From Acinetobacter populi (lineage in GTDB: Bacteria; Pseudomonadota; Gammaproteobacteria; Pseudomonadales; Moraxellaceae): a stretch of DNA of 64,000 bases. The notes under the pieces were generated by a model. The model did no database searches. It had not been told where the DNA came from and saw nothing but the letters and a program-made list of their open reading frames with translations. The stretch's first letter is position 1. Each line of letters begins with the position of its first letter. Below, piece by piece: positions 19,582 through 30,759 of the stretch. The position numbers and the translations under genes were made by a program. The stretch lies in NCBI RefSeq assembly GCF_002174125.1, contig NZ_NEXX01000001.1, positions 1,035,159-1,099,158 on the forward strand, in the 5' to 3' direction.

Positions 19582-21189
19582 ATGACCATGAACCAATTAT
19601 CCAGCAAAATTAATGTACGTAGTGAAGGTTTTAAAGAAAATCAACTCGCTATGCAAACATTAGTAAACGATCTTAAAAATCTGACTAACCATATCGCACT
19701 AGGCGGTGGAGAAATTGCACGCCAAAAACACATTGCACGGGGCAAACTGCCAGTACGGGAACGAATTAATCAATTGATTGATTCAGGTACTGCATTTCTA
19801 GAAATTGGTCAACTGGCTGCCTATCATGTCTATGATACTGATATTCCTGCTGCGGGGGTCGTAGCAGGGATTGGTTTAGTGAATGGTATCGCCTGCATGA
19901 TTGTTGCCAATGATGCGACCGTTAAAGGCGGGACGTATTATCCTCTCACAGTCAAAAAACATTTACGTGCACAAGAAATCGCCGAACAAAATCATTTGCC
20001 ATGCATTTATATGGTTGATTCCGGTGGTGCATATTTACCGTTACAAGAACAGGTTTTTCCAGATCGTGATCATTTTGGACGTATTTTTTACAATCAAGCT
20101 CGTATGTCAAGTCTGGGTATTGCACAAATTGCAGTGGTCATGGGCAGTTGTACCGCAGGCGGTGCATATGTGCCTGCCATGTCTGATGAAACAATTATTG
20201 TTCGTAATCAAGGTACCATTTTTCTTGGTGGGCCGCCATTGGTCAAAGCGGCAACCGGTGAAGTGGTCAGTAGTGAAGATTTAGGTGGTGGTGACGTACA
20301 CACACGTTTATCTGGTGTCGCCGATCATCTTGCCGAAAATGATGAACATGCCATCGCCATTGCAAGAAATATCGTTGCCAATTTAAATAAGTCTCCGCAA
20401 ACCCAAGCAAAGCAAATTGAGTCGCCACTATTTGATGCCCAAGAACTGTACGGTATTGTTCCGGTTGATAGTCGTCAACCTTTTGATGTACGTGAAGTCA
20501 TTGCAAGAATTGTTGATGGCTCAAGATTTGACGAGTTTAAGACACGTTTTGGCACAACCTTGGTCACTGGTTTTGCCCAATTATATGGTATGCCTGTGGG
20601 AATCATTGCCAATAATGGAATTTTATTTTCAGAATCAGCGCAAAAAGGTGCTCATTTCATCGAACTTTGCTGCCAACGTAGTATTCCACTGATTTTCATA
20701 CAGAATATCACCGGCTTTATGGTGGGTCGTCAATATGAAAATGAAGGGATTGCTAAAAATGGTGCCAAACTGGTGATGGCAGTCGCCACTGCCAATGTCC
20801 CTAAAATCACATTGATCATCGGCGGTTCATTTGGCGCTGGTAATTATGGTATGTGTGGACGAGCCTATTCACCTCGTTTTTTATGGACTTGGCCAAACTC
20901 CCGTATCTCAGTTATGGGCGGTGAACAAGCTGCCAGTGTACTCTCCACCCTCAAACGTGAACAAATTGAAAACAATGGTCAGCAATGGTCAACACAAGAG
21001 GAAGAACAGTTTAAACAGCCCATTCGTGACCAATTTGAGCAACAGGGTCATCCTTACTATGCCTCTGCCCGGCTTTGGGATGATGGCATCATTGATCCTG
21101 CACAAAGTCGTCATGTGCTAGCACTTAGCCTATCTGCTGCACTGAATGCACCGATTCAGAGTACAAAATTTGGCGTATTCAGGATGTAA
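19582..21189 (+). CDS. liuB: Methylcrotonyl-CoA carboxylase beta (carboxyltransferase) subunit
   Basis: 535 residues. Transfers CO2 from carboxybiotin on LiuD to methylcrotonyl-CoA. The two crotonase-like carboxyltransferase halves are clear, with CoA-binding [16 protein letters not shown] and the C-terminal [17 protein letters not shown] region. Starts at 19582 or 19588 are both possible because AGGA lies at 19574-19577. It needs the LiuD biotin, linking it to biotin supply. The gap to liuC is 12 nt. Confidence 0.95.
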   Translation: MTMNQLSSKINVRSEGFKENQLAMQTLVNDLKNLTNHIALGGGEIARQKHIARGKLPVRERINQLIDSGTAFLEIGQLAAYHVYDTDIPAAGVVAGIGLVNGIACMIVANDATVKGGTYYPLTVKKHLRAQEIAEQNHLPCIYMVDSGGAYLPLQEQVFPDRDHFGRIFYNQARMSSLGIAQIAVVMGSCTAGGAYVPAMSDETIIVRNQGTIFLGGPPLVKAATGEVVSSEDLGGGDVHTRLSGVADHLAENDEHAIAIARNIVANLNKSPQTQAKQIESPLFDAQELYGIVPVDSRQPFDVREVIARIVDGSRFDEFKTRFGTTLVTGFAQLYGMPVGIIANNGILFSESAQKGAHFIELCCQRSIPLIFIQNITGFMVGRQYENEGIAKNGAKLVMAVATANVPKITLIIGGSFGAGNYGMCGRAYSPRFLWTWPNSRISVMGGEQAASVLSTLKREQIENNGQQWSTQEEEQFKQPIRDQFEQQGHPYYASARLWDDGIIDPAQSRHVLALSLSAALNAPIQSTKFGVFRM

Positions 21190-21201
21190 AGGGAGAACGA
21201 A

Positions 21202-21999
21202 ATGTCATATCAATATTTAGAACTAACTTTACAACAACAGGTTGCAACAGTCTGGCTCAATCGCGCCGACCTGCATAATGCTTTTAATACTCAGCTCATT
21301 GAGGAGCTTGATCAGTGTCTACAGGATTTAAATCAACGTGTTGATATACGTGTTGTCGTATTGGCAGGACGAGGCAAAAGTTTTTCCGCAGGTGCAGATT
21401 TAAACTGGATGAAACAAGCGGGTCAGGCCGCTCATACAGACAATCAAGCGGATGCACTGAAACTTGCAAAAATGCTTAATACTTTAGCCACATTAAAACA
21501 GCCTACCATTGCCCGAGTACATGGTATTGCCTTTGGTGGTGGTATGGGTCTAGCGGCAGCATGTGATATCTGTATTGCATCAACTCAGGCACAATTTGCG
21601 ACATCGGAGGTACGTTTAGGACTTGCCCCGTCTACCATCAGTCCATATGTTATTGCAGCAATCGGTACACGTCAGGCATCACGTTACTTTTTAACCGCAG
21701 AACGGATCAGTGCAGAACAAGCAAAACATATTGGCTTGGTGCATGAAATCAGTCATCCAGAACAGTTGGATCAGCAATTGGACCAGATTATTGCCGCTTT
21801 ATTACAAGGTGCGCCTCAGGCACAAGCAGCCTCAAAACAATTAATCCAAATGGTAAGCCAACATCCCCTTACAGAGTCACTCAGGATTGCCACCGCCAAT
21901 CACATTGCGGATATACGTCAAGGTCACGAAGCCAAAGATGGATTAAACGCATTTTTAAATAAACAGACTGCGCCATGGATTGTAGCATCAACAAAATAA
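21202..21999 (+). CDS. liuC: Methylglutaconyl-CoA hydratase (enoyl-CoA hydratase family)
   Basis: 265 residues, crotonase fold. Oxyanion-hole motifs FSAGADLNWMK and HGIAFGGGMGLAAACD are present; the catalytic region is TSEVRLGLAPSTISPYV. In this operon it hydrates 3-methylglutaconyl-CoA to HMG-CoA. GGGAG SD precedes the ATG. Function is assigned mainly from position between the carboxylase subunits, plus the crotonase motifs. Confidence 0.92.
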   Translation: MSYQYLELTLQQQVATVWLNRADLHNAFNTQLIEELDQCLQDLNQRVDIRVVVLAGRGKSFSAGADLNWMKQAGQAAHTDNQADALKLAKMLNTLATLKQPTIARVHGIAFGGGMGLAAACDICIASTQAQFATSEVRLGLAPSTISPYVIAAIGTRQASRYFLTAERISAEQAKHIGLVHEISHPEQLDQQLDQIIAALLQGAPQAQAASKQLIQMVSQHPLTESLRIATANHIADIRQGHEAKDGLNAFLNKQTAPWIVASTK

Positions 22000-22014
22000 C
22001 AAAGGATCATGACT

Positions 22015-24003
22015 ATGTTTACAAAAATTCTCATTGCAAATCGTGGTGAAATCGCGTGTCGGGTGATTCGCACTGCAAAAAAATTAGGCATTGCCACAGT
22101 TGCAGTTTACTCAGATGCAGATGCTCAGGCTCAGCATGTCAAACTGGCTGATGAAGCCATCTACATCGGACAATCGCAACCCAATCAAAGCTATTTGCAG
22201 ATTGACAAAATTATTGCAGCTGCCAATCGTACCGGTAGCCAAGCGATCCATCCAGGTTATGGATTTTTATCAGAAAATGATCAATTTGCGCTTGCTTGTG
22301 AACAAAATAATATTTGTTTTATCGGACCTCCAGTGTCTGCAATTTTGGCCATGGGATTAAAAGCGACCTCCAAGGCACTGATGGAAAAAGCTGGCGTACC
22401 TTTGACTCCGGGTTATCACGGTGATAATCAAGATCCAAGCTTTTTAAAGCAACAAGCCGATCAAATTGGTTATCCGGTATTAATTAAAGCCAGTGCTGGC
22501 GGTGGTGGAAAAGGTATGAGTCTGGTTGAATCCAGTACAGTTTTTCTCGATGCCCTTGCCTCTTGCAAACGTGAAGCAAAATCTAGTTTTGGTAATGATG
22601 ATGTATTAATTGAACGCTATGTGATTCAGCCACGTCATATTGAAGTGCAAGTATTTGGTGATTCGCATGGCAATTATGTACATCTATTTGAGCGCGATTG
22701 TTCAGTACAACGTCGTCATCAAAAAGTATTAGAAGAAGCGCCCGCACCCGAAATATCACAAGACAAATTGGCAACCATGCGTCAAGCAGCCATTGATGCT
22801 GCTAAAGCAGTCAATTACGTGGGTGCAGGTACAGTAGAATTTATCGTTGAACAAGATGGTACTGCCTACTTTATGGAAATGAATACTCGTCTACAGGTTG
22901 AACATCCTGTTACTGAAATGGTGACAGGTGAAGATCTGGTAGAATGGCAGTTACGCATCGCTTATGGCGAACCCCTACCTAAAACGCAACAACAGATCCA
23001 GTGTCTGGGTCATGCGATTGAAGCACGGATATATGCTGAAGTTCCCGAACAAGGCTACTTGCCAGCTATTGGCAAAATCAACTATTTACACTATCCCGAA
23101 CAAAACCAGAATGTTCGTATAGACAGCGGCATTGTACAAGGCGATGAAATCACCACCTATTACGACCCAATGATTGCAAAACTAATTGTATGGGGGAAAA
23201 ATCGTGATGCAGCTTTGGTACAAATGCATCACGCACTACAACAATTCCATGTCGATGGCTTAGGTAATAATATTGCCTTTCTCGACCGAATTATCCAATG
23301 TGATAGCTTTCAACAAGCTAAACTGGATACTAGCCTCATTGAGCGTGAACACGAGCATCTGTTCAATCCAAACATCAGTATTAAAACGCAAGATGTAATC
23401 CATGCAGCCTTTATTAAATTTCTATCTGAGACACGTCGTGAGAATGCTACAAACACCTCCGCCTGGCAAGATCAGTGTTTATGGCGTTTAAATATAGAAA
23501 CCAAACAAAGCATTAAACTCAAATATCAACAGACTGATATCCAACTCAATATTAGTCGCACGGACAATAGCTATTATATTGATTATTTAGGACAATCCTA
23601 TCCCATCAATGGAAATTTAATTGATGCACATACGGCAGAAATCAGCAGTGAAGGCATACAGAGTAAAGTTTCTTTTAATCTTAGCCCAACGGGTATCACC
23701 CTTTATAAACATGCCAAAACACTTAAGTTTGAATTTATTAAACATTCTTATGCTACTGAAGATAGCAGTGATAGCGAAAACCTTTTGAAAGCTCCTATGC
23801 CGGGTACCATTACTCAGGTCTTTGTTGATGCAAACCAAAGCGTCAAGAAAAATGATATTTTATTAACGCTTGAAGCAATGAAAATTGAATATACCATTCG
23901 TGCGCCACAGGACGGCATCGTGCGTGAAGCTTATTTTAAAGCAGGTGATCAGGTCAAAGTTAATGACGAATTAGTAGACTTTGAGCTTGCAGTGGAGACT
24001 TAA
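22015..24003 (+). CDS. liuD: Methylcrotonyl-CoA carboxylase alpha (biotin carboxylase) subunit
   Basis: 662 residues. N-terminal biotin carboxylase (ILIANRGEIACRV; ATP-grasp ASAGGGGKGM; MEMNTRLQVEHPVTE) and C-terminal biotinyl domain with the acceptor lysine in EAMKIEY (about Lys623). The ATG at 22015 has AGGA (22003-22006) at 8-nt spacing, better than an ATG at 22009 with 2-nt spacing. Biotin must be supplied, and the only bioB in the window is interrupted. Confidence 0.95.
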   Translation: MFTKILIANRGEIACRVIRTAKKLGIATVAVYSDADAQAQHVKLADEAIYIGQSQPNQSYLQIDKIIAAANRTGSQAIHPGYGFLSENDQFALACEQNNICFIGPPVSAILAMGLKATSKALMEKAGVPLTPGYHGDNQDPSFLKQQADQIGYPVLIKASAGGGGKGMSLVESSTVFLDALASCKREAKSSFGNDDVLIERYVIQPRHIEVQVFGDSHGNYVHLFERDCSVQRRHQKVLEEAPAPEISQDKLATMRQAAIDAAKAVNYVGAGTVEFIVEQDGTAYFMEMNTRLQVEHPVTEMVTGEDLVEWQLRIAYGEPLPKTQQQIQCLGHAIEARIYAEVPEQGYLPAIGKINYLHYPEQNQNVRIDSGIVQGDEITTYYDPMIAKLIVWGKNRDAALVQMHHALQQFHVDGLGNNIAFLDRIIQCDSFQQAKLDTSLIEREHEHLFNPNISIKTQDVIHAAFIKFLSETRRENATNTSAWQDQCLWRLNIETKQSIKLKYQQTDIQLNISRTDNSYYIDYLGQSYPINGNLIDAHTAEISSEGIQSKVSFNLSPTGITLYKHAKTLKFEFIKHSYATEDSSDSENLLKAPMPGTITQVFVDANQSVKKNDILLTLEAMKIEYTIRAPQDGIVREAYFKAGDQVKVNDELVDFELAVET

Positions 24004-24005
24004 TC

Positions 24006-24905
24006 ATGGATGAAAGTATTAAAATTGTTGAAGTCGGTCCACGTGATGGCCTGCAAAATGAAAAACATCATTTAACAGTTCCTCAGCGAATGGCATTAAT
24101 TGAGGATTTAATCCAAGCAGGGCTTCGGCATATTGAAGTTGGATCTTGTGTATCCCCCAAGTGGGTACCACAAATGGCAAACAGTACTGAACTATTTCAA
24201 CAACTTCCTAAACGTAACGACGTTCAATTTAGTTTATTAACGCCCAATATTAAAGGTTTTCAAGCTGCTCAAGCCGTCAATTGCAAAGAAGTGGCGGTAT
24301 TTACTGCGGCTTCGCAAAGCTTCACCCACAAAAACATTAATTGCACAATTGAGGAAAGTCTTGAAAATTTTTCCGAACTGATTCAACTCGCTAAGCAACA
24401 GCATATCCTGGTTCGGGGCTATGTTTCTTGTATGGTTGATTGCCCTTATGAAGGCGCAATTGATCCCCAACACGTTGTAAAAGTAGTAAAAGCCCTATTA
24501 GACATGGGTTGCTATGAAGTTTCATTGGGCGAAACCATCGGTACTGCAACCCCTGACCGTATTAAAAAAGTCTGGGAAGCATGTTTGGCTGAAGTGCCCG
24601 CAGATCAGCTCGCTGGACATTTTCATAATACCTATGGCATGGCCATTGCCAATATTCATCAATCGATTTTACAGGGTATTCGTACCTTTGATTCATCAAT
24701 TGCAGGTTTGGGTGGCTGCCCTTATGCCAAAGGTGCTTCTGGCAATGTTTCGACTGAAGACTTGTTTTATCTCGTGAGTCAGATGGGCTTTGAAACTGGA
24801 ATTAATCTCCCAGCGCTGATGCAGGCCAGCAAAAATATTAGTGAAGTATTACATAGAACCAATCAGTCTCATTATGCCAATGCATATTGGCAGCAATGTA
24901 ACTAA
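24006..24905 (+). CDS. liuE: Hydroxymethylglutaryl-CoA lyase
   Basis: 299 residues, DRE-TIM metallolyase. Splits HMG-CoA to acetyl-CoA and acetoacetate. Motifs: VEVGPRDGLQNEK at the N-terminus, GHFHNTYG with metal ligands, and the C-terminal signature GLGGCPYAKGASGNVSTED with the catalytic Cys. It starts 2 nt after the liuD stop. Acetoacetate is then handled by the CoA-transferase genes that follow. Confidence 0.95.
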   Translation: MDESIKIVEVGPRDGLQNEKHHLTVPQRMALIEDLIQAGLRHIEVGSCVSPKWVPQMANSTELFQQLPKRNDVQFSLLTPNIKGFQAAQAVNCKEVAVFTAASQSFTHKNINCTIEESLENFSELIQLAKQQHILVRGYVSCMVDCPYEGAIDPQHVVKVVKALLDMGCYEVSLGETIGTATPDRIKKVWEACLAEVPADQLAGHFHNTYGMAIANIHQSILQGIRTFDSSIAGLGGCPYAKGASGNVSTEDLFYLVSQMGFETGINLPALMQASKNISEVLHRTNQSHYANAYWQQCN

Positions 24906-24959
24906 TCCATGCGTCACGTTAATTTTTTCATTCATCATTAAAATATCGTAGAGGGAATT

Positions 24960-25664
24960 ATGCGAAATAAAGTATATCAGGATGCAAATCAAGCTTTAGC
25001 AGGCATTATTCAAGATGGACAAACTCTGGCAGTTGGCGGCTTCGGCCTATGTGGAATTCCAGAGGCATTGATACAAGCATTAAAAGATACAAATTGTCGC
25101 GAGTTGACCTGTATCTCCAATAATGCCGGTGTAGATGATTATGGTTTGGGAATTTTATTACGCAGCAAACAAATTAAAAAAATGATTTCATCTTATGTTG
25201 GTGAAAATAAAGAATTTGAACAACAATATCTGAGTGGTGAACTTGAAGTTGAACTTACACCACAAGGTACTTTAGCAGAAAAATTACGTGCAGGTGGTGC
25301 GGGTATTCCTGCATTTTATACTCAGGCAGGCGTTGGAACGCTGATTGCAGAGGGCAAAGAAACCCGTATTTTTAATGATAAGGAATATATTCTTGAACCC
25401 TCTTTGACCGCAGATGTCGCATTAGTGAAAGCCTACAAAGCGGACAAAGCTGGTAATTTAGTTTTCCGTAAAACTGCGCGCAACTTTAATCCTGAATGTG
25501 CTACTGCCGCTAAAATTACTGTGGTAGAAGTTGAACATTTGGTGGAGGTCGGCACAATCGATCCCGATGAAATCCATCTAGCAGGAATTTATGTTGATCG
25601 AATCATCGTTAATAACGCCATAAAGAAACATATCGAACAAGTGACACTCAAAACACAAGGATGA
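24960..25664 (+). CDS. scoA: 3-oxoacid CoA-transferase subunit A
   Basis: 234 residues of the family I CoA-transferase alpha type. [16 protein letters not shown] near the N-terminus and the central [24 protein letters not shown] motif are typical of succinyl-CoA:3-ketoacid transferase. With ScoB it activates acetoacetate from LiuE using succinyl-CoA. GAGGGA SD; scoB starts 6 nt downstream. A 54-bp gap separates it from liuE. Confidence 0.92.
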   Translation: MRNKVYQDANQALAGIIQDGQTLAVGGFGLCGIPEALIQALKDTNCRELTCISNNAGVDDYGLGILLRSKQIKKMISSYVGENKEFEQQYLSGELEVELTPQGTLAEKLRAGGAGIPAFYTQAGVGTLIAEGKETRIFNDKEYILEPSLTADVALVKAYKADKAGNLVFRKTARNFNPECATAAKITVVEVEHLVEVGTIDPDEIHLAGIYVDRIIVNNAIKKHIEQVTLKTQG

Positions 25665-25670
25665 ACACTC

Positions 25671-26306
25671 ATGAGCTGGACAAGAAATCAGATGGCACAA
25701 CGTGCTGCACAAGAGTTACAAGATGGATTCTACGTCAATCTAGGTATTGGGCTACCCACTCTCGTCGCAAACTATATCCCTGAAAATATGGATGTTTGGT
25801 TACAATCAGAGAATGGCTTATTGGGTATCGGTGAATTTCCTACAGCAGAAACTGTAGATGCCGATCTAATTAATGCTGGTAAACAAACTGTTACCGCTAG
25901 ACCAGGTGCGGCTTTTTTTTCGAGTAGTGAGTCTTTTGCCATGATTCGTGGTGGACATGTTGATATCGCAATTTTGGGCGCGATGGAAGTCTCTGAAAAA
26001 GGAGATCTTGCCAACTGGATGATTCCGGGTAAAAAAGTTAAGGGGATGGGCGGTGCAATGGATTTGGTTGCCGGTGTCCAAAAAGTTGTTGTACTAATGG
26101 AACATTGTGCAAAAGATGGCAGTGCTAAAATTTTAAAAGAATGTCAACTTCCGCTGACAGGCAAAGCTGTTGTGAATCGTATTATCAGCGACTTGGGTGT
26201 ATTTGATATTACTGCTGACGGTATCAAAGTGATTGAATTAGCTGATGAGGTTACCTTTGATCAAGTTCAGGCACTTACTGGTGTCAACTTACAACAACCT
26301 GCATAA
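25671..26306 (+). CDS. scoB: 3-oxoacid CoA-transferase subunit B
   Basis: 211 residues. The catalytic Glu that forms the acyl-enzyme thioester lies in QSENGLLG (about residue 44). [11 protein letters not shown] and the conserved C-terminal region confirm subunit B. Partner of ScoA; last gene of the liu unit. A terminator follows. Confidence 0.93.
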   Translation: MSWTRNQMAQRAAQELQDGFYVNLGIGLPTLVANYIPENMDVWLQSENGLLGIGEFPTAETVDADLINAGKQTVTARPGAAFFSSSESFAMIRGGHVDIAILGAMEVSEKGDLANWMIPGKKVKGMGGAMDLVAGVQKVVVLMEHCAKDGSAKILKECQLPLTGKAVVNRIISDLGVFDITADGIKVIELADEVTFDQVQALTGVNLQQPA

Positions 26307-26330
26307 ACACTTGATGAGGAATGCTTAAAC

Positions 26331-26369
26331 AAAAAAGCTGCATCATTGCATAATGATACAGCTTCTTAA
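26331..26369. terminator. Convergent hairpin between scoB and fadD
   Basis: Arms AAGCTGCATCATT and AATGATACAGCTT (one mismatch) with a GCAT loop, flanked by A run on the left and T/A on the right. It fits a bidirectional terminator for the liu-sco operon and fadD. Confidence 0.7.
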
Positions 26370-26380
26370 ATAAATCTCAA

Positions 26381-28054
26381 TTATTTACGCAAATCTTTAC
26401 GCAAGATTTTACCGACATTGGATTTCGGCAATTCATCAAGAAATTCAACATAACGTGGACGTTTATAGCCGGTTAAATTCTCTTTGGCATAGGCCAGAAT
26501 CTCTTCAGCTGTCAGGCTGGCATCTTTTTTCACAATGAATAATTTTGGCACTTCACCTGATCTTTCATCCGGCACGCCGATCGTTGCCACTTCCAGAACT
26601 TTTGGATGTTTGGCCACTACCTCTTCAATTTCACTTGGATAAACATTAAAGCCGGATACCAAAATCATATCTTTTTTACGGTCTACGATTTTGACATAGC
26701 CTTCATCATTCATGATCCCAACATCGCCAGAGCGGAAGAAACCATCGGCAGTCATCACCTTGGCCGTTTCATCCGGACGATTCCAGTAACCTTTCATGAC
26801 CTGTGGACCACGAATCGAAATTTCCCCCTGTTCACCAATAGCAACCTCGTTGCCATCATCATCCAGAATCGCAATATCTGTATCTGGGGCAGGAATACCA
26901 ATAGTACCTGTGAATTCTGTATTAATCGGCGGATTAACAGACGCCAATGGTGAGGTTTCCGATAAACCATAGCCTTCAATGATAATAGAGCCGGTCACCT
27001 TATGCCATGCTTCAGCCGTTGAAGGTAATACTGCCATACCTCCACCAATCGCAATTTTCAAATTGCTGTGATCAAGCTGTTTAAACTCTTCATTATGCAC
27101 CAGTGCATTAAACAGCGTGTTCACAGCCGGGAAGAATGCCGGTTTATATTTACGCAGTTCACCCACCACCGCAGGCAAGTCACGTGGATTTGGAATCAGG
27201 ATATTGGTTGCACCGCGATACATGCCATACAGCGCGCACACCGTAAAGGCAAAAATATGGTATAACGGTAATGCACAGACAATCCGCTCACCCACCAAAC
27301 TATCACCACCACCAAATTTGCTGGCAAAAATCACATCAACCTGTAGCATATTGGCAATCAGGTTTCTATGCGTCAATTCCGCACCTTTGGAAACGCCTGT
27401 CGTACCGCCCGTATATTGCAATACCGCAGTGTCGCTTAAAGTCAGATGAGGACGTGTATATTTCGCAGATGAACCTTTGGATAAAGCAGACTTAAATGTT
27501 GTATGTCCAGAAATATTCCATGCAGGCACTTGTTTACGCACTTTACGTAATACAAAATTGACAAGCGTACCTTTTAACAGACCAAGCATGTCGCCAACAC
27601 CGGTAACAACCACATGTTTTACTGGAGTTTTACCATGAATAGGCTGATAAACATGCGCAAAGTTCTCAATGATAACCAATGCTTCTGCACCAGAATCATT
27701 TAATTGATGCTCTAATTCACGCGTGGTATAGAGTGGATTGACATTCACCAATACATAACCTGCAAAAAATGTCCCAAGTGCAGCAATCGGATATTGGAAA
27801 ACATTCGGCATCATCACGGCAACACGTGATCCTTTTGCCAACCCCAAGCTTTGCAAATAGGCAGCGAACTGACGACTATACTGCTCTAAATCCGAGAAAG
27901 TTAAAGCTTTGTCCATAAACAAAAACGCTTCTCGTGATCCGTATTTTTTAAAATTGTTTTCGAATACATCAACTAAAGACGTATTCTCTGCTGGCAATGA
28001 AATATCTTTTTGAATTCCAAATTTTTCATAAGTTTTCAGCCAAACTTTTTCCAT
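26381..28054 (-). CDS. fadD: Long-chain fatty acid-CoA ligase (AMP-binding)
   Basis: 557 residues. Motifs: LQYTGGTTGVSKGAEL, EGYGLSETSPLAS, and the C-terminal RKKDMILVSGFNVYPSEIE and SNVGKILRKDLRK with the catalytic Lys. The TGGTTG AMP motif and FADD signature fit long-chain acyl-CoA ligases. The ATG at 28054 (MEKVWLK) with GGGAG about 11 nt upstream is preferred over TTG at 28072. Activates exogenous fatty acids for beta-oxidation. Confidence 0.9.
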   Translation of the reverse strand: MEKVWLKTYEKFGIQKDISLPAENTSLVDVFENNFKKYGSREAFLFMDKALTFSDLEQYSRQFAAYLQSLGLAKGSRVAVMMPNVFQYPIAALGTFFAGYVLVNVNPLYTTRELEHQLNDSGAEALVIIENFAHVYQPIHGKTPVKHVVVTGVGDMLGLLKGTLVNFVLRKVRKQVPAWNISGHTTFKSALSKGSSAKYTRPHLTLSDTAVLQYTGGTTGVSKGAELTHRNLIANMLQVDVIFASKFGGGDSLVGERIVCALPLYHIFAFTVCALYGMYRGATNILIPNPRDLPAVVGELRKYKPAFFPAVNTLFNALVHNEEFKQLDHSNLKIAIGGGMAVLPSTAEAWHKVTGSIIIEGYGLSETSPLASVNPPINTEFTGTIGIPAPDTDIAILDDDGNEVAIGEQGEISIRGPQVMKGYWNRPDETAKVMTADGFFRSGDVGIMNDEGYVKIVDRKKDMILVSGFNVYPSEIEEVVAKHPKVLEVATIGVPDERSGEVPKLFIVKKDASLTAEEILAYAKENLTGYKRPRYVEFLDELPKSNVGKILRKDLRK

Positions 28055-28146
28055 AGTTGCCACTACTCCCAATCCTATTTTGTTCGATCATACAGTCCTG
28101 TACGTTCTTACTTACCCTACTGCACGAATTGAATTTACATTTTTTA

Positions 28147-28163
28147 TGCAAACCATTTTTGCA
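28147..28163. promoter_or_regulatory. Palindrome upstream of fadD
   Basis: Perfect 6-bp inverted repeat TGCAAA-N5-TTTGCA, 93 bp upstream of the fadD start. Its size suits a TetR-type fatty-acid repressor operator (PsrA/FadR-like), but no regulator is adjacent, so this is suggestive only. Confidence 0.3.
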
Positions 28164-28242
28164 GGGCAGTTTTTCAATTACATACTGCCTGCAATCATTT
28201 ATAAAATCTTACCCAACATCCCGACTATACGGTGAATATAGA

Positions 28243-30462
28243 TCAGAGATCAAGTAATAATCTTTGCGCTTTCTGATAACCACGCGGCAAAAGTTTGCCT
28301 TTGGTCGATTTTTTGCCATAGTAGGTTTGTAAATCATTGCCTTTAAGGCTTAGAAAACGTGTACCTACTTGTATTTTTAACACATCTTGCTCGAGGTTGA
28401 GTGCAATGTGACTGATTAGTTCATCATCTGCATCCAATTGCATCAATTTGTTTCCTTTACCTTTACTTAATTCGGGAATATGGCTTTGATCCACGATCAA
28501 TAAACGGCCCTGCCGCGTCAACATGGCAAGTTGCGCTTTTTCTGTGCTAAAAACAATCGGCAATGCCTTAAATCCGTTGGCAACGGATAAAAATGCCTTA
28601 CCGGCTTTGGCCGAAGTATCCAGTTGTTTCAGCTGGGTTTTAAAACCATAACCCTGTGAGCTAAGACTGACGATCTGCTGCTCGTCCTCACCCATCAGTA
28701 CCTGAATAAACTGTGTTCCCGATGCCGGATTTAACTTGGAAGTTAAAGGTTCACCCTGACCTCTAGCAGAAGGTAATTGATTCGCTGTCAGTGCATAACT
28801 ACGCCCTGTTTGATCAAGCATATACACCCGCTGATTACTCTTGCCGACCACAGAATCCAGGTAGCTATCACCCGCACGATAATTCAACTGGGTCGCATCA
28901 ATTTCACCTTTGGCCATACGAATCCAGCCGGCTTCAGATAGCGCAACCGTTACTGTTTCCGCTGGGGTAAAATCAGATTCTTTCATTTGTACCGCATCAC
29001 TGCGATGGACAATCGGCGAACGGCGATCATCACCAAATTTTTTGGCATCGTCATTGAGTTCATTGATCATCAATTTTTTCAGCGATTCCGGATTTTCCAG
29101 TTGTTCACGAATCACTGCTGCGCGTTCTGACAGTTCATCCTGTTCCTTGCGAATTTCCATTTCTTCGAGTCTGGCCAAATGGCGTAGTTTTAACTCCAAA
29201 ATGGCTTCCGCCTGAATTTCATCAATCGCAAAATGCGCCATTAATACCGGTTTTGGCTGATCTTCTTCACGAATAATCTTGATTACCGTATCAATGTCCA
29301 GATAAGCGATCAATAAACCCGCCAAAATATGCAGGCGTTTATCAATTTTATTCAGATGATACTTTAAACGGTTGGTGATGGTTTCGGTGCGAATTTCAAT
29401 CCATTCCAGTAAAATCTTGCGAATCGATTTCACCTGTGGACGACCATCTGCACCAATCATATTCAGATTGATACGGTAGCTACTTTCCAGATCAGTCGTC
29501 GCAAAAAGATGGCTCATAATCGCATCGACATCAACACGATTGGAACGCAGCACAATCACCAGTCGGGTCGGATTTTTATGGTCTGATTCATCGCGTAAAT
29601 CGGTAACAAACGGCAGTTTCTTGGCCTGCATCTGATCGGCAATCTGTGCAATTAATTTTGACCCGGAGACTTGATAAGGTAAGTGCTCGATGATGATTTC
29701 GTTCTTTTCCACGGTATACACCGCACGCATACGATAGCTACCACGCCCAGTAGTTTGGATTTTTAACAACTCTTCTGGCGAGGTGATAATTTCGGCATGG
29801 GTAGGTAAATCCGGTGCAGGAATAAATTGTTGCAATTTTTCATCACTTAATGCTGGATTTTTTATAAGGGCAACAGTTCCTTTAATCACTTCGCGTAAAT
29901 TATGCGGTGGAATATCTGTTGCCATGCCGACAGCAATGCCCGTTGTACCATTGAGTAAAATATTCGGCACTCGCGCAGGTAAATTCACCGGTTCCTTTAA
30001 ACTGCCGTCAAAATTGTCCTGCCACTCACATGTACCCTGCCCCAGTTCACTTAACAGCACCTCACTATATAGCGAGAGTTTGGCCTCGGTATAACGCATG
30101 GCCGCAAAGGACTTCGGATCATCTGGCGAACCCCAGTTGCCCTGTCCTTCAATAAAAGGATAACGATAACTAAACGGCTGAGCCATCAAGACCATGGCTT
30201 CATAACAGGCACTGTCACCATGTGGATGATATTTACCCAATACATCACCGACCGTACGGGCAGATTTTTTTGGTTTGCCGGAATTTTTTAAACCCAGTTC
30301 ACTCATCGCATACACAATACGACGTTGTACCGGCTTTAGGCCATCACTGATATGCGGTAAAGCACGATCCATAATGACGTACATGGCATAATTCAAATAC
30401 GCCTGTTCGGTAAACTCTGCAACTGAACGATTTTCGGTAGCGTGATGCACAAGGCTGCTCAT
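28243..30462 (-). CDS. parC: DNA topoisomerase IV subunit A
   Basis: 739 residues, catalytic partner of ParE. Catalytic Tyr124 is in [11 protein letters not shown]. The quinolone-resistance region reads [12 protein letters not shown], with Ser84 and Glu88, the positions altered in resistant Acinetobacter. Both are the unmutated residues. The C-terminal half has the ParC beta-propeller repeats, and the winged-helix and coiled-coil parts are present. ATG at 30462. Confidence 0.97.
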   Translation of the reverse strand: MSSLVHHATENRSVAEFTEQAYLNYAMYVIMDRALPHISDGLKPVQRRIVYAMSELGLKNSGKPKKSARTVGDVLGKYHPHGDSACYEAMVLMAQPFSYRYPFIEGQGNWGSPDDPKSFAAMRYTEAKLSLYSEVLLSELGQGTCEWQDNFDGSLKEPVNLPARVPNILLNGTTGIAVGMATDIPPHNLREVIKGTVALIKNPALSDEKLQQFIPAPDLPTHAEIITSPEELLKIQTTGRGSYRMRAVYTVEKNEIIIEHLPYQVSGSKLIAQIADQMQAKKLPFVTDLRDESDHKNPTRLVIVLRSNRVDVDAIMSHLFATTDLESSYRINLNMIGADGRPQVKSIRKILLEWIEIRTETITNRLKYHLNKIDKRLHILAGLLIAYLDIDTVIKIIREEDQPKPVLMAHFAIDEIQAEAILELKLRHLARLEEMEIRKEQDELSERAAVIREQLENPESLKKLMINELNDDAKKFGDDRRSPIVHRSDAVQMKESDFTPAETVTVALSEAGWIRMAKGEIDATQLNYRAGDSYLDSVVGKSNQRVYMLDQTGRSYALTANQLPSARGQGEPLTSKLNPASGTQFIQVLMGEDEQQIVSLSSQGYGFKTQLKQLDTSAKAGKAFLSVANGFKALPIVFSTEKAQLAMLTRQGRLLIVDQSHIPELSKGKGNKLMQLDADDELISHIALNLEQDVLKIQVGTRFLSLKGNDLQTYYGKKSTKGKLLPRGYQKAQRLLLDL

Positions 30463-30759
30463 GCGATTGTTTTATCCTTTAATCTAAGTTCTCTATAAAG
30501 TGCTATGCTAAGTTGTCCATCTAAAATCAGCAAGAGTCTTTGCAAAGCTAAACGACATAAGTTGTCTACATCGATCAATCCTGCAAATAATTCTGGGTCA
30601 TCTATTTAAAGTTATACGTCACTTTAGCAATCATTGTGTTATTTTTTATACAAAAACAGGGCCAAATCATAAGTTTGATAAAAATGATATGCCCCAAAAG
30701 TCGTAAAACTTCTTATAATATATCCACTCTCCACTTCCTTCATATATTTGAGGAATATT

